From an uncultured Chloroflexus sp. (GTDB lineage Bacteria > Chloroflexota > Chloroflexia > Chloroflexales > Chloroflexaceae): a stretch of DNA of 63,634 bases. The translations under genes were made by a program, and so were the position numbers. The stretch's first letter is position 1. The number at the start of each line of letters is the position of its first letter. The notes beneath the pieces were generated by a model. That model ran no database searches. It saw nothing but the letters and a program-made list of their open reading frames with translations, and had not been told where the DNA came from. The stretch spans positions 1 to 63,634 of the forward strand of contig NZ_CALFBQ010000042.1 of NCBI RefSeq assembly GCF_937951745.1, read 5' to 3'. Of the stretch, positions 8,711 to 17,731 are shown piece after piece.

Positions 8711-9010
8711 CTATAACACATACCCCCGCTTGCGCGCTACCTCTTCTTTATGCTTGCGGAAGAGAATATCGCGCTCGGTGCCCTTGATCTCGCGGCTGTA
8801 GGTCGCCAGAATTCGCTCAACTTCAGCGTCGATCTCCTCTTCGATCTTCAGATCGGCCACAATCGCATCATAGATTGCCTTGACCCGCAACGCGCGGCCA
8901 TCGCTAGGGCGCTGACCCGGACGGTCGCGGTAGGCTAAGAGACCGCGCTCGGCCAATTCGTCGTGCAAGCGCTCGGCAATCCGACGCACTTTATCTTCAC
9001 TGAGTCGCAT
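8711..9010 (-). CDS. DUF507 family protein
   Basis: This is a 99-aa basic, helical protein starting MRLSEDKVRRIAERLHDEL and containing EEEIDAEVERIL, both characteristic of DUF507, a family of small uncharacterised bacterial proteins. No signal peptide or membrane segment is present. It converges on the GNAT gene with a 26-base gap. Function unknown. Confidence 0.85.
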   Translation of the reverse strand: MRLSEDKVRRIAERLHDELAERGLLAYRDRPGQRPSDGRALRVKAIYDAIVADLKIEEEIDAEVERILATYSREIKGTERDILFRKHKEEVARKRGYVL

Positions 9011-9088
9011 AGCTCACCTCGATCTCGACGATCATCGTGCTGCTTCTATTGTACACGAAAGGGCGGCGACGCTATCGCCTGTTCCCCC

Positions 9089-9232
9089 GTCATTGCGCGC
9101 CGCTCCGCGGTGCAGCAATCCCCCCCGCGAACACGGAGTCACCCCGCTCAGGCATGCTTCCCGCTGGAGCGGGAGATTACTGCGGTTGGGCGCACCTAGC
9201 GCGGCTGGTTCAGGCCGCTCCTTCGCAATGAC
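9089..9232. repeat. GTCATTGCG...CGCAATGAC dispersed element
   Basis: GTCATTGCG at 9089 and its complement CGCAATGAC ending at 9232 bound about 144 bases. The interior carries CAGCAATC facing GGAGATTACTGCGG and GAGCGG-type arms, as in the widespread CATTGCGAG repeats. A truncated copy starts near 9270. A fuller copy is at 22014-22133. No gene is seen in 9011-9375. Confidence 0.65.
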
Positions 9233-9375
9233 AGGCGATCACGCCCCGGCTTCCCCGCCGTCATTGCGCGCCGCAAGAACGACACCTCTCGCACTGCTAG
9301 CAGATACCTCCTGCACCTTTGGGCAGCGTTTCCTTAACCCACCCCTCTAACCGCATACTGCATCGCGAGATGTGC

Positions 9376-9399
9376 TATAATCTATTACGCAGTGCGTCA
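9376..9399 (+). promoter_or_regulatory. -10 box and operator of the second acyl-CoA dehydrogenase
   Basis: A consensus TATAAT at 9376-9381 is followed three bases later by TTACGCAGTGCGTCA (9385-9399), a near-perfect 7-1-7 palindrome. This matches the operator at 1677-1691 in sequence and in position just past the -10 box. A clear -35 box is not visible. Confidence 0.7.
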
Positions 9400-9425
9400 T
9401 AACGTTCATCTATAGGAGGCGACCA

Positions 9426-10610
9426 ATGACGATCGCAAGCGAGCGCGGGATAGACATCTTCCATTTCGACGATCTCCTTACCCCGCGCGAGCGCGCCCTT
9501 CGCGATAAAGTGCGCGCGTTTTGCAACGAGCATGTATTGCCGATTATCAATGACTATTGGGAGCGGGCCGAATTCCCGTTCGAGCTGATCCCGCGCATCG
9601 CCGAGCTTGGCATTGTTGGCGGCACTATTCAAGGTTACGGCTGTCCGGGATTTACCAGCGTCGAAGTTGGGCTGATCGCCGCCGAACTTGCTCGCGGTGA
9701 CGGCAGCGTCGGCACCTTTGTCGGCGTGACCAGCGGCTTGGCGATGGGAGCAATTGCTGCTTGTGGTTCGGAAGAGCAGAAGCAGCGTTGGTTGCCAGCA
9801 ATGGCCCGGCTGGAAAAGATCGGTGCCTTTGCGCTCACCGAACCGCACGTCGGCTCTGATGCAGCGCACATCCGCACTACCGCCAAGCGGATCGATGGTG
9901 GCTATTTGCTCAACGGTGAAAAGCGCTGGATCGGAAACGCCACCTTCGCCGATGTGATCGTGGTGTGGGCGCAAGATGAAGAGACTGGACGGATCGGCGG
10001 CTTTCTGGTTGAAAAGGGTACGCCGGGCTATCAGGCGACCAAGATCGAGGGCAAGATCGCTAAGCGTTCGGTGATCAATGCCGACATCAAGCTGGATAAC
10101 GTCTTCGTGCCCGAAGCGAACCGCTTGCCATTGGCACGCTCGTTCCGCGATACGGCCAACATTCTCAAAAACACCCGCTACGGCGTAGCATGGGAAGCGG
10201 TCGGGCACGCGCAGGCCGCGTATGAGCTTGCCCTCGACTACACATTGCAGCGCGAACAGTTTGGCCGCCCGATCGCCGGCTTCCAGTTGGTGCAGCAGAA
10301 GCTGGTGCAGATGCTCGGCGATTTGACGGCGATCCAGTTGATGGCGTGGCGGTTGAGCAAGCTGCGTGACGAAGACGAAAACCAGATCACCGAGGGTATG
10401 GCCTCGTTGGCCAAGCAATACTGCGCCGGCAAGGCGCGCCAGATCGTGGCGCTGGGGCGTGAAGTGCTCGGCGGCAACGGCATCTTGCTCGACCGGCACA
10501 TTGCCCGCCATTTCGCTGACATCGAAGCGGTCTATACCTACGAAGGCACCAACGAGATCAACACGTTGGTCGTCGGGCGCGAGATTACTGGGATTGCGGC
10601 GTTTGTGTAG
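9426..10610 (+). CDS. Acyl-CoA dehydrogenase, glutaryl-CoA dehydrogenase-like (394 aa)
   Basis: This is a flavin-dependent acyl-CoA dehydrogenase of normal family length. [12 protein letters not shown] near residue 136, [13 protein letters not shown] near 170, [19 protein letters not shown] near 278 and [18 protein letters not shown] near 369 are all present, with the catalytic Glu of YEGT in place. The ATG at 9426 has TAGGAGGC five bases upstream. It is clearly paralogous to the protein of 274-1602, and the two promoters share the same palindromic operator. The GCDH-like C-terminus suggests a glutaryl-CoA-type or branched substrate, but this cannot be settled by sequence alone. Confidence 0.95.
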   Translation: MTIASERGIDIFHFDDLLTPRERALRDKVRAFCNEHVLPIINDYWERAEFPFELIPRIAELGIVGGTIQGYGCPGFTSVEVGLIAAELARGDGSVGTFVGVTSGLAMGAIAACGSEEQKQRWLPAMARLEKIGAFALTEPHVGSDAAHIRTTAKRIDGGYLLNGEKRWIGNATFADVIVVWAQDEETGRIGGFLVEKGTPGYQATKIEGKIAKRSVINADIKLDNVFVPEANRLPLARSFRDTANILKNTRYGVAWEAVGHAQAAYELALDYTLQREQFGRPIAGFQLVQQKLVQMLGDLTAIQLMAWRLSKLRDEDENQITEGMASLAKQYCAGKARQIVALGREVLGGNGILLDRHIARHFADIEAVYTYEGTNEINTLVVGREITGIAAFV

Positions 10611-10618
10611 CTATATTC

Positions 10619-10651
10619 ATGGAGCGCGGCAGTCAAACTGCCGCACTCCAT
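10619..10651 (+). terminator. Hairpin after the acyl-CoA dehydrogenase
   Basis: ATGGAG-C-GCGGCAGT and ACTGCCGC-A-CTCCAT pair around a CAA loop directly after the stop codon. There is no T-run, so it may end transcription only weakly or protect the 3' end. The rest of the gap (10652-11147) holds no gene that I can support. Confidence 0.45.
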
Positions 10652-11147
10652 ATTTCACCACAGAATTTCTACACAAAGCCAATTCTTTACCCGCGCATTA
10701 CTGGCGCATCACCCGTAATCAACCAATACACGATCCTGCCCATGTAGAGCAGAATCTCATTCAAAACCGCCTAGCCAAACCTGCCACACCTAACGTTTTA
10801 CAACGGATTGCGCCAAGAAGATAATGTCTGACATGTTATTCGGCGAGGCCGAAACACGCTGCACTGGGCAGATCATCACACTGTTGCATCTTAGCGCGGA
10901 TGGCAAAGAATGAGAAGCAGACCCTAGAAACCGTAAAACGACGCTGACAGCCTCACGAGCAACATTATTGGTGCAGGATCTTATCCATAATTCCGACCTT
11001 TCGCCAACTCGTCAATTCATGTATCTGAATAGCGAATATTGCGCATAAGCGGATCCTCAATCGTCTCCAGAACCAACAAGACCGGCTCACACCGAGCGAG
11101 GCTAGGCAAGCAGTGCCATGTCAATGCAATCGATAATTCTCTTCGCT

Positions 11148-11153
11148 TATAAT
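11148..11153 (+). promoter_or_regulatory. -10 box upstream of the dhaR-like gene
   Basis: TATAAT lies in the AT-rich stretch CGCTTATAATATACATAG, 32 bases before the start at 11186. No good -35 hexamer is visible at the usual distance. Confidence 0.4.
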
Positions 11154-11185
11154 ATACATAGCTGGAAGATCTCGCGAGGTGTGCG

Positions 11186-13063
11186 ATGCCAACATCTTCA
11201 CTCCCGCCAATTCAGCGATCATGGGCGCGCTGCCAAGCGCACGGCCTTGATCTGGCCAGTCCGCCACAGACAGGGCCGGTCAATCTGGCAGGGTGGAGCC
11301 ATCTGCAAGCATTGGCCCGCTCATCGATCGAAGATCTCTACCAGCTTAGCGATCACCCCGGCTTTGCGGTGGTGATTTGCGACGAGCAGTGTACGATCAT
11401 CGACCTTGCCGGCGACAGTACGGTCATCGAACGAGCGCAGCGATACGGTATCGGCTATGGCATTAGTCTGACGGAAGAGGTCGCCGGCACTAACGCAATC
11501 GATTTGGCGCTGCGTGAAGCGTTGCCTTGCCAGACCAGCGGCGACGAGCACTATTGCAATTGGTTGAAGCCGTTTGCGCTAGCAGCAGCCCCGATCTTCA
11601 GCCCGGATGGCAGGGCATTAGGTGCGCTGGCCATTCTTACCCTAGCCGAAGCCTACCACCCCTACGCGCTTGGAATGGTGATTGCCGCAGCGCAAGCGTT
11701 GCACAGCCAACTCCGTGCCGAACGGCTGCTCAACGAGGCCAATGACCAACTGAGCGAACTGTACGCCACACTTGATACGATCAACGAGGGACTGATCTTC
11801 GTAGGGCCGCACGGTGAGATTCGCCGGCTAAGCCGGCGGGTGGCGAATATTCTCGACATCAATGTGCGTTCAGCCGCGGGCCGGCCGCTCGAGAGCGTTA
11901 TTCCGCCACCGCCGGCGATTGCTGCGGCTCTTCACAGCCTGAGCACGCTTGACGAACAAGAAATCATCTGGCAAACCCCTACCGGCGCGCAGGCAGTTAT
12001 CTGCGGCGTGCGCCCGGTTTGGGATCGCAGCCGGCGGTATTTGGGCAGTGTCATTACGCTCCGCCCAACCGAGAGCGTGCGCCAGCTCGTGCAACAGGTC
12101 GTCGGAGCGCAAGCAACCTTTACCTTTCGCGACATTATCGGTCAGAGTGAGGGTATGCGGCAGGCTTTGCGGCAAGCGCGGATCGCTGCCGCCGGGCGCG
12201 GAGCGGTGCTCTTGCGTGGCGAAGCCGGTGTTGGCAAAGAGATCTTTGCCCAAGCGATCCATAACGCCAGCAACCGTGCTGGCGGCCCCTTTGTGCGGGT
12301 TTCATGCGCTGCGATCCCACGCCAATTGCTTGACAGCGAATTGTTCGGGGTTGAAGGAACCGACCGGCAACCGGGCCGGCCGGGCAAGCTCGAACTGGCC
12401 CATGGCGGCGTTATCTACCTCGAAGCGATTGATGCGCTGTCGTTTGATCAGCAAACGAGCTTGCTGCGTGCCATCGAAATGGGGCGAGTGATCCGATCAG
12501 GCGGCGCGCGCCCTGTCCCGATCGATGTCCGGCTGATCGTCACTGGTCATGATCTCGAACAACTGGTACAAGAAGGTCGCTTTCGCGCCGATCTGTATGC
12601 CCGGCTGAGCGCGTTTGTCGTTGACATTCCACCGCTGTGCCAGCGTGGTGATGACATTATTTTGCTGGCTAACCACATGGCGCAACGGCTCAGCGAACAG
12701 TTGGGCCGGCCGGTGGCGCTTGATCCTGATGCGCTCGCTGCGTTGCGCGCTTACCCGTGGCCGGGTAATGTGCGTGAATTGGAAGTAGTGCTGGAACGGA
12801 TGGCGCAAACTGGCACCAAGAGCGTCTTGACTGTTAACGATTTGCCGCCGGCAATTGCGCGCCATGCCACTCCGTTGACGATAGCGGATAGCCCGCGACT
12901 GGCGGAAGTGCAAGAGTTGAGCGAGCGCGACGCGATTATCCGTGCTATCCGCACCGCTGGCGGACGCTTGGGCCGGGCAGCAGCCTTGTTAGGGATTAGC
13001 CGGGCCACCCTCTGGCGAAAGATGACTCGCTACCACATTTCACGTGATGATTTGACGCCGTGA
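11186..13063 (+). CDS. dhaR: DhaR-like enhancer-binding-type regulator without GAFTGA loop
   Basis: The 625-aa protein has the DhaR/AcoR architecture: a GAF-type sensor (about residues 40-180), a PAS-like domain (about 190-300), an AAA+ domain (about 315-550) and a Fis-type helix-turn-helix (about 585-620, with GRAAALLGISRATLWRKM). Walker A is kept (GEAGVGKE near 345). The sigma-54 contact loop is gone: SELFG is followed by VEGTDRQPGRPGKLELA instead of the usual EKGAFTGA. Walker B reads YLEAID rather than FLDEIG, so its acidic pair is altered. E. coli DhaR is known to act at a sigma-70 promoter and to be controlled by DhaK and DhaL. Its position directly upstream of the glycerol/Dha genes supports the same role here. 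Confidence 0.85.
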   Translation: MPTSSLPPIQRSWARCQAHGLDLASPPQTGPVNLAGWSHLQALARSSIEDLYQLSDHPGFAVVICDEQCTIIDLAGDSTVIERAQRYGIGYGISLTEEVAGTNAIDLALREALPCQTSGDEHYCNWLKPFALAAAPIFSPDGRALGALAILTLAEAYHPYALGMVIAAAQALHSQLRAERLLNEANDQLSELYATLDTINEGLIFVGPHGEIRRLSRRVANILDINVRSAAGRPLESVIPPPPAIAAALHSLSTLDEQEIIWQTPTGAQAVICGVRPVWDRSRRYLGSVITLRPTESVRQLVQQVVGAQATFTFRDIIGQSEGMRQALRQARIAAAGRGAVLLRGEAGVGKEIFAQAIHNASNRAGGPFVRVSCAAIPRQLLDSELFGVEGTDRQPGRPGKLELAHGGVIYLEAIDALSFDQQTSLLRAIEMGRVIRSGGARPVPIDVRLIVTGHDLEQLVQEGRFRADLYARLSAFVVDIPPLCQRGDDIILLANHMAQRLSEQLGRPVALDPDALAALRAYPWPGNVRELEVVLERMAQTGTKSVLTVNDLPPAIARHATPLTIADSPRLAEVQELSERDAIIRAIRTAGGRLGRAAALLGISRATLWRKMTRYHISRDDLTP

Positions 13064-13067
13064 TGAC

Positions 13068-13083
13068 GTTTCAACATTGAAAC
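13068..13083. promoter_or_regulatory. Candidate DhaR binding site GTTTCAACATTGAAAC
   Basis: This perfect 7-2-7 inverted repeat lies five bases after the dhaR stop codon and is centred about 75 bases before the predicted glpF transcription start, a typical activator position. Fis-type regulators of this family commonly use TGTTTCA-type palindromes. It could instead be a weak dhaR terminator, since ACTTTT follows. Confidence 0.5.
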
Positions 13084-13114
13084 ACTTTTGCATGATGCAC
13101 AGCCTCTTCACAGC

Positions 13115-13144
13115 TTGACGTTCCTTCACCCGCTTTGCTACGAT
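13115..13144 (+). promoter_or_regulatory. Promoter of the glpF-dhaKL-glpK operon
   Basis: TTGACG (13115-13120) and TACGAT (13139-13144) are 18 bases apart, a sigma-70-type arrangement. Transcription from here gives an unusually long leader of about 370 bases before glpF. Confidence 0.55.
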
Positions 13145-13150
13145 ACCAAT

Positions 13151-13521
13151 TACAGGGAACTCGACCCAACCACGAAACGAAGAGGGATGATGGCATCCTA
13201 GCCGCGGTCGAAACGTGATGGCAAGCGCACAACGGCGCTTGGCAGGAAACGTGTGTGCATTGCACGGTGCAATGCATCGTGTCGCTCATAGAGAGAGTTG
13301 GAAAGGAGGTGCGCAGGGCGGGTCGCCGCACACTGCCGACAGCGCAGATGGTGCGCACGCCCAGTTCAGATGCGCCGGCACGCCACGTTGCGCGTGCAAG
13401 TTGGTTATGCTTCGCTAACCGTGAGTCATGATTGGCGCGCATCACGTTCTCTGGTTGAACGCCGGATCAAGGTTGATTCGCAAGAACTGGTTCCGTTTGT
13501 GTTGCAAGGAGGAGACCCTCT
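13151..13521 (+). other. Long structured leader before glpF
   Basis: The leader holds several hairpins. The strongest is TGCATTGCA-CGG-TGCAATGCA (13256-13276); another is AAGCGC-ACAACG-GCGCTT near 13224-13241. GGAAAGGAGGTG near 13301 looks like a ribosome site but is not followed by a convincing gene. The real glpF ribosome site is CAAGGAGGAGACC just before 13522. No known riboswitch was recognised. Confidence 0.4.
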
Positions 13522-14256
13522 ATGCCTGCGTCCTTTCTGGGCGAAGTATTTGGCACCATGGTGCTGATTCTGTTTGGCAATGGCGTCGTAGCCAATGTAT
13601 TGCTGACGCAATCGAAGGGCAATGGTGGCGGTTGGATCGTCATTACTGCCGGCTGGGCATTTGGAGTGATGAGTGGCGTATTCACGGCTATTGCCCTAGG
13701 CAGCCCCGGCGCTGACCTCAATCCAGCGGTAACGATCGCAGTGATGCTGCGCGGCGGCTACGATGTTGGTACTGCTGTAATGCACATTATCGCCCAATTC
13801 ATTGGCGCGTTCATCGGCGCAACCCTCGTTTGGCTGACTTACCTTTCACACTGGGAAGTCACCAAAGACCCCGGCCTCAAGCTGGCCTGTTTTAGCACCG
13901 GCCCGGCGATCAGCAATCCGGTGAACAACATCATTACCGAAGTGATTGGCACCTTCGCGCTGGTCTTCATTATCTTCGCCATCTTCAGCGCCAACGGCGC
14001 CACCAGCGGCAGCCCGGCCAGCGGCCTTGGCCCGTATCTAGTGGCGGCTTTGGTTTGGGGTATTGGTCTATCACTCGGTGGCCCCACCGGGTATGCGATC
14101 AACCCCGCGCGCGACCTTGGCCCGCGCATTGCCCACTTTGTATTACCGATCGCCGGCAAGGGTGACAGCAACTGGGGTTATTCGTGGGTGCCGGTAGTTG
14201 GCCCGCTTATTGGTGGCTCAATCGCGGCACTGCTGGCAGATGTGCTGGGCATGTAA
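13522..14256 (+). CDS. glpF: Glycerol facilitator (aquaglyceroporin)
   Basis: This MIP-family channel admits glycerol by facilitated diffusion. It has 244 aa and six predicted membrane helices. Both pore motifs are present: LNPAV near residue 66 and NPARDLGPR near 192. The Asp after the second NPAR is the hallmark of glycerol rather than water channels. AAGGAGG lies nine bases before the ATG. It opens an operon with dhaK (34-base gap), dhaL and glpK, so imported glycerol can be phosphorylated at once. Confidence 0.95.
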   Translation: MPASFLGEVFGTMVLILFGNGVVANVLLTQSKGNGGGWIVITAGWAFGVMSGVFTAIALGSPGADLNPAVTIAVMLRGGYDVGTAVMHIIAQFIGAFIGATLVWLTYLSHWEVTKDPGLKLACFSTGPAISNPVNNIITEVIGTFALVFIIFAIFSANGATSGSPASGLGPYLVAALVWGIGLSLGGPTGYAINPARDLGPRIAHFVLPIAGKGDSNWGYSWVPVVGPLIGGSIAALLADVLGM

Positions 14257-14290
14257 CGGCTGTTAGTCTTCACGTTAGGGGAGGAAGCCT

Positions 14291-15289
14291 GTGAAGAAGT
14301 TGATCAACGCACCGGAGAACGTCGTTAAAGAGGCGCTGGCCGGGATGGCGATCGCTCACGCAGACCTGATTGATGTGCATTTCGATCCCGATTATATCGT
14401 GCGCAAGGGTGCGCCGCACAACAAGGTCGGCGTGATTTCGGGCGGTGGTTCGGGTCACGAACCGATGCATGGCGGTTTTGTCGGCTACGGCATGCTCGAT
14501 GCCGCCTGCCCCGGCGCGGTCTTTACCTCGCCGGTGCCCGATCAGATGCTGGCCGCGACCAAGGCGGTCAATGGCGGCAAGGGTGTACTGCATATCGTCA
14601 AGAACTACACCGGCGACGTGATGAACTTCGAGATGGCTGCCGAATTAGCCGCCGCTGAGGGGATCGAGGTGGCCAGTGTGGTAACGAATGACGATGTGGC
14701 GGTGGAAAATAGCACATGGACGGCTGGCCGCCGCGGAGTCGGCGTGACGGTGCTACTCGAGAAGATCGTCGGCGCCGCTGCCGAAGCTGGCGCTGATCTG
14801 GCCACCTGCAAGGCGATTGCCGAACGGGTCAATGCCAACGGGCGCAGCATGGGCATGGCCCTGACGCCGTGTACGGTGCCGCAGGCTGGTAAGCCGGGCT
14901 TCGAGCTGGCCGAAGATGAGATGGAGGTCGGCATTGGCATCCACGGCGAGCCGGGCCGCCGCCGTGAAAAGATCGCTCCCGCCCGCGACATCGCCGAAAT
15001 GCTGGCCAGCCCCATCCTCGACGACCTGCCGTTCAAGAGCGGCGATGCCGTGCTTGCCTTTGTCAACGGTATGGGTGGCACACCACTGATCGAACTCTAT
15101 TTGATGTACAATGAATTAGCACGCATCCTCAAGGATCGCAACATCACCATCGCTCGATCGTTGGTGGGAAGCTACATCACCTCGCTTGAGATGGCCGGCG
15201 TCAGCTTCACGTTGCTCCGCCTTGACGACGAGATGGTCAAGCTTTGGGATGCGCCAGTGCATACGCCTGCGTTGCGCTGGGGTATGTAA
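14291..15289 (+). CDS. dhaK: Dihydroxyacetone kinase subunit DhaK
   Basis: DhaK binds dihydroxyacetone covalently as a hemiaminal on a histidine and positions it for phosphorylation. The protein has 332 aa. The substrate pocket motif [15 protein letters not shown] is near residue 53, and the covalent His is His218 in GIHGEPG, the same number as in the E. coli protein. The start is GTG 14291 preceded by GGGGAGGAAGCC. dhaL follows after 57 bases. It may also feed back on the DhaR-like regulator as in E. coli. Confidence 0.96.
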   Translation: MKKLINAPENVVKEALAGMAIAHADLIDVHFDPDYIVRKGAPHNKVGVISGGGSGHEPMHGGFVGYGMLDAACPGAVFTSPVPDQMLAATKAVNGGKGVLHIVKNYTGDVMNFEMAAELAAAEGIEVASVVTNDDVAVENSTWTAGRRGVGVTVLLEKIVGAAAEAGADLATCKAIAERVNANGRSMGMALTPCTVPQAGKPGFELAEDEMEVGIGIHGEPGRRREKIAPARDIAEMLASPILDDLPFKSGDAVLAFVNGMGGTPLIELYLMYNELARILKDRNITIARSLVGSYITSLEMAGVSFTLLRLDDEMVKLWDAPVHTPALRWGM

Positions 15290-15304
15290 GTAGGTGGAAG
15301 ACCA

Positions 15305-15325
15305 CGGCGGGGCTAAGCCCCGCCG
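15305..15325 (+). other. Intercistronic hairpin between dhaK and dhaL
   Basis: CGGCGGGGC and GCCCCGCCG form a perfect nine-base GC stem around TAA. With no T-run it is more likely to shape mRNA stability or the DhaK/DhaL ratio than to terminate transcription. Confidence 0.5.
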
Positions 15326-15346
15326 CCAGACTGACGTAGGGGAACC

Positions 15347-15991
15347 ATGCAGATCACCGCCGATCATGTCACAAGCTTTCTTCAACTGGTAGCCGAACGG
15401 GTCAAAGAGCAGCGTGAGTATCTGACACGGCTCGATGCGGCGATTGGTGATGCCGACCACGGTGTGAATCTCGACCGCGGCTTTAGCACGGTCATGAGTA
15501 AACTACCCACGGCAACCGATCGCAGTATCAGTGGTCTCTTGAAATTGACCGGTATGACGCTGATCTCGACCGTTGGCGGGGCCAGCGGCCCCCTCTACGG
15601 CACTGCCTTTCTCCGCGCCGGCACGGCGATCGGCGACCGGGCCACGATCGGCGCCGAAGAGCTGATCGCTGCCCTCAGCGCTGCCCTCGAAGGCATTCAA
15701 ACGCGCGGCAAGGCAACCCGCGGCGAAAAGACGATGATCGATGCAATCGCGCCTGCGGTCGATGCGCTGAAAGAGCAGTATGCAGCAAGCGGTGATCTGC
15801 TGGCGGCTATGCGCGCCGCAGTTGCCGCCTGTGAACAGGGCATGATCGCAACCGAACCAATGTTAGCGACGAAGGGCCGCGCGTCGTACCTCGGTGAACG
15901 CTCGATTGGCCATCGCGATCCGGGGGCGGCGTCTGCGTTCCTGATGGCGCAGGCAATGCTCGCCACCCTCGAACGCGCCGCCCAAGGATAA
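15347..15991 (+). CDS. dhaL: Dihydroxyacetone kinase subunit DhaL
   Basis: DhaL carries the nucleotide and phosphorylates dihydroxyacetone held on DhaK. It has 214 aa, the normal size. [12 protein letters not shown] near residue 33 holds the metal-binding aspartates, and [12 protein letters not shown] near 82 and the C-terminal GHRDPGAAS match the family. Its ATG follows GTAGGGGAACC. No PTS subunit dhaM is found anywhere in the window, so whether DhaL uses ATP directly or a remote DhaM is open. Confidence 0.95.
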   Translation: MQITADHVTSFLQLVAERVKEQREYLTRLDAAIGDADHGVNLDRGFSTVMSKLPTATDRSISGLLKLTGMTLISTVGGASGPLYGTAFLRAGTAIGDRATIGAEELIAALSAALEGIQTRGKATRGEKTMIDAIAPAVDALKEQYAASGDLLAAMRAAVAACEQGMIATEPMLATKGRASYLGERSIGHRDPGAASAFLMAQAMLATLERAAQG

Positions 15992-16037
15992 GTTCGCATG
16001 CCACTTGGTATGCTTGGAGACAAAGGAGTCTGTCCTC

Positions 16038-17534
16038 ATGGCAAAGTATGCCGCTGCAATTGATCAGGGAACGACCAGCACCCGCTGTATGATTTTTGAC
16101 CACAGTGGCAATGTGGTCTGCTACGACCAGAAAGAGCACGAGCAGATTTATCCCCGCCCCGGTTGGGTTGAACATAGCCCCGACGAGATTTGGGAGCGCA
16201 CCCAGAGCGTGATCCGCAGCGCGCTCAATAAGGGCGGCTTGAGCGCGAGTGATATTGTTGCGGTCGGTATCACCAACCAGCGCGAGACGACGGTGGTTTG
16301 GAATCGCAAAACGGGCCGCCCAGTCTACAACGCGATTGTCTGGCAAGACACCCGCACCGACCAGATTTGCAACGAACTGGCGGCTGATGGCGGCCAAGAT
16401 CGCTTCCGCGCTAAGGCCGGCCTACCGCTGGCAACCTATTTCTCTGGCCCCAAGATTCGCTGGATTCTCGATCATGTGCCCGGCACGCGCGAAGCGGCTG
16501 AGGCGGGTGATGTTGTCTTCGGCAATATTGACACCTTCTTGACGTGGTGGCTCACCGGCGGCCCCGATGGCGGCGTTCATGTCACTGATGTGACGAATGC
16601 CTCACGCACAATGCTGATGAACCTCGAAACCCTTGATTGGGATGACGAGATCCTTGGCATTATGGGTATTCCGCGCCAGATGCTGCCCAAGATTGTGCCG
16701 TCGAGTATGGTCTATGGCACGGCCACCGGCGATTTGGCTGGGGTGCCAGTGGCCGGTATCCTTGGCGACCAGCAGGCCGCGATGGTGGGCCAGACCTGCT
16801 TCGATGCCGGCGAGGCGAAGAACACCTACGGCACCGGCTCGTTTATGCTGCTCAATACCGGCACCAAGATCGTGCCATCGAAGAGTGGCTTGCTGACTAC
16901 CGTCTGCTATAAGTTCGGCGACCAACCCGCTGTCTACGCGCTTGAAGGTTCGATCGCGATTACCGGCGCTCTTGTGCAGTGGCTGCGCGATAACCTTGGC
17001 TTGATTACCTCGTCGGCTGAGGTAGAGGCGCTGGCTAATCTGGTCGAAGATAACGGCGGCATCTATTTCGTGCCCGCCTTCTCCGGTCTGTTCGCCCCCT
17101 ACTGGCGCTCAGATGCTCGCGGCGTGATTGTGGGCTTGACTCGCTACGTCAACAAAGGCCACCTCGCCCGCGCCGTGCTCGAAGCTACCGCCTATCAAAC
17201 CCGCGAAGTGCTTGATGCGATGGAGCAAGATTCAGGGGTGAAGCTAACTGCACTCAAGGTCGATGGCGGCATGGTCTACAATAACACCTTGATGCAGTTC
17301 CAAGCCGACATCCTCGGTGTGCCGGTGATCCGGCCCAAGGTGGCCGAAACGACGTCGCTCGGCGCGGCGTATGCCGCCGGCCTTGCCGTCGGCTTCTGGT
17401 CGAACACCGACGAGATGCGGGCCAACTGGGGCGTGGATCATACATGGACGCCGCAGATGGATGAAGAGACCCGCGCTCGCCTCTATCGCGGTTGGAAGAA
17501 GGCAGTGACCCGCACCTTCGATTGGGTGGAGTAG
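16038..17534 (+). CDS. glpK: Glycerol kinase
   Basis: This FGGY kinase makes sn-glycerol 3-phosphate from glycerol and ATP. It has 498 aa, full length. [15 protein letters not shown] at the N-terminus is the ATP motif, [11 protein letters not shown] near residue 85 and QDTRTDQI near 106 belong to the glycerol site, and [12 protein letters not shown] lies near 265. The ATG at 16038 with AAAGGAG nine bases upstream is preferred over an in-frame GTG 33 bases earlier. It follows dhaL by 46 bases, so glycerol and dihydroxyacetone phosphorylation are co-transcribed. Confidence 0.97.
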   Translation: MAKYAAAIDQGTTSTRCMIFDHSGNVVCYDQKEHEQIYPRPGWVEHSPDEIWERTQSVIRSALNKGGLSASDIVAVGITNQRETTVVWNRKTGRPVYNAIVWQDTRTDQICNELAADGGQDRFRAKAGLPLATYFSGPKIRWILDHVPGTREAAEAGDVVFGNIDTFLTWWLTGGPDGGVHVTDVTNASRTMLMNLETLDWDDEILGIMGIPRQMLPKIVPSSMVYGTATGDLAGVPVAGILGDQQAAMVGQTCFDAGEAKNTYGTGSFMLLNTGTKIVPSKSGLLTTVCYKFGDQPAVYALEGSIAITGALVQWLRDNLGLITSSAEVEALANLVEDNGGIYFVPAFSGLFAPYWRSDARGVIVGLTRYVNKGHLARAVLEATAYQTREVLDAMEQDSGVKLTALKVDGGMVYNNTLMQFQADILGVPVIRPKVAETTSLGAAYAAGLAVGFWSNTDEMRANWGVDHTWTPQMDEETRARLYRGWKKAVTRTFDWVE

Positions 17535-17683
17535 TGCTGGGGAGCACGCTTCTCGATGCACGCAACGCCGCCAAGCAGTTTGGTTGATGCATAGTGGTGC
17601 GTAACCCGCACGATGGTGTTATGATACCGTCATCGGTTATGTACCGCCCGTCCTGCGCGGCAGTGTCTGTTTAATGCGACAAG

Positions 17684-17713
17684 ACCGGCGGGAGCAATCC
17701 TGCCGGTTTTGTT
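17684..17713 (+). terminator. Rho-independent terminator or attenuator upstream of glpA
   Basis: ACCGGCGGGA and TCCTGCCGGT form a ten-base stem (one G-T pair) closed by the stable GCAA tetraloop and followed by TTTTGTT. It ends only about 18 bases before the glpA start codon. It could end the glpF-glpK transcript or act as an attenuator for glpABC. Confidence 0.75.
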
Positions 17714-17731
17714 GCCTGTTAGGAGATCAGC

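Noticed and set aside
10652-11147. Degraded gene between the acyl-CoA dehydrogenase and dhaR
   Set aside because: All frames are broken often and no family motif could be read in any of them.
13215-13418. Small gene in the glpF leader
   Set aside because: Composition and residue pattern are not protein-like, and it lacks a proper ribosome site.
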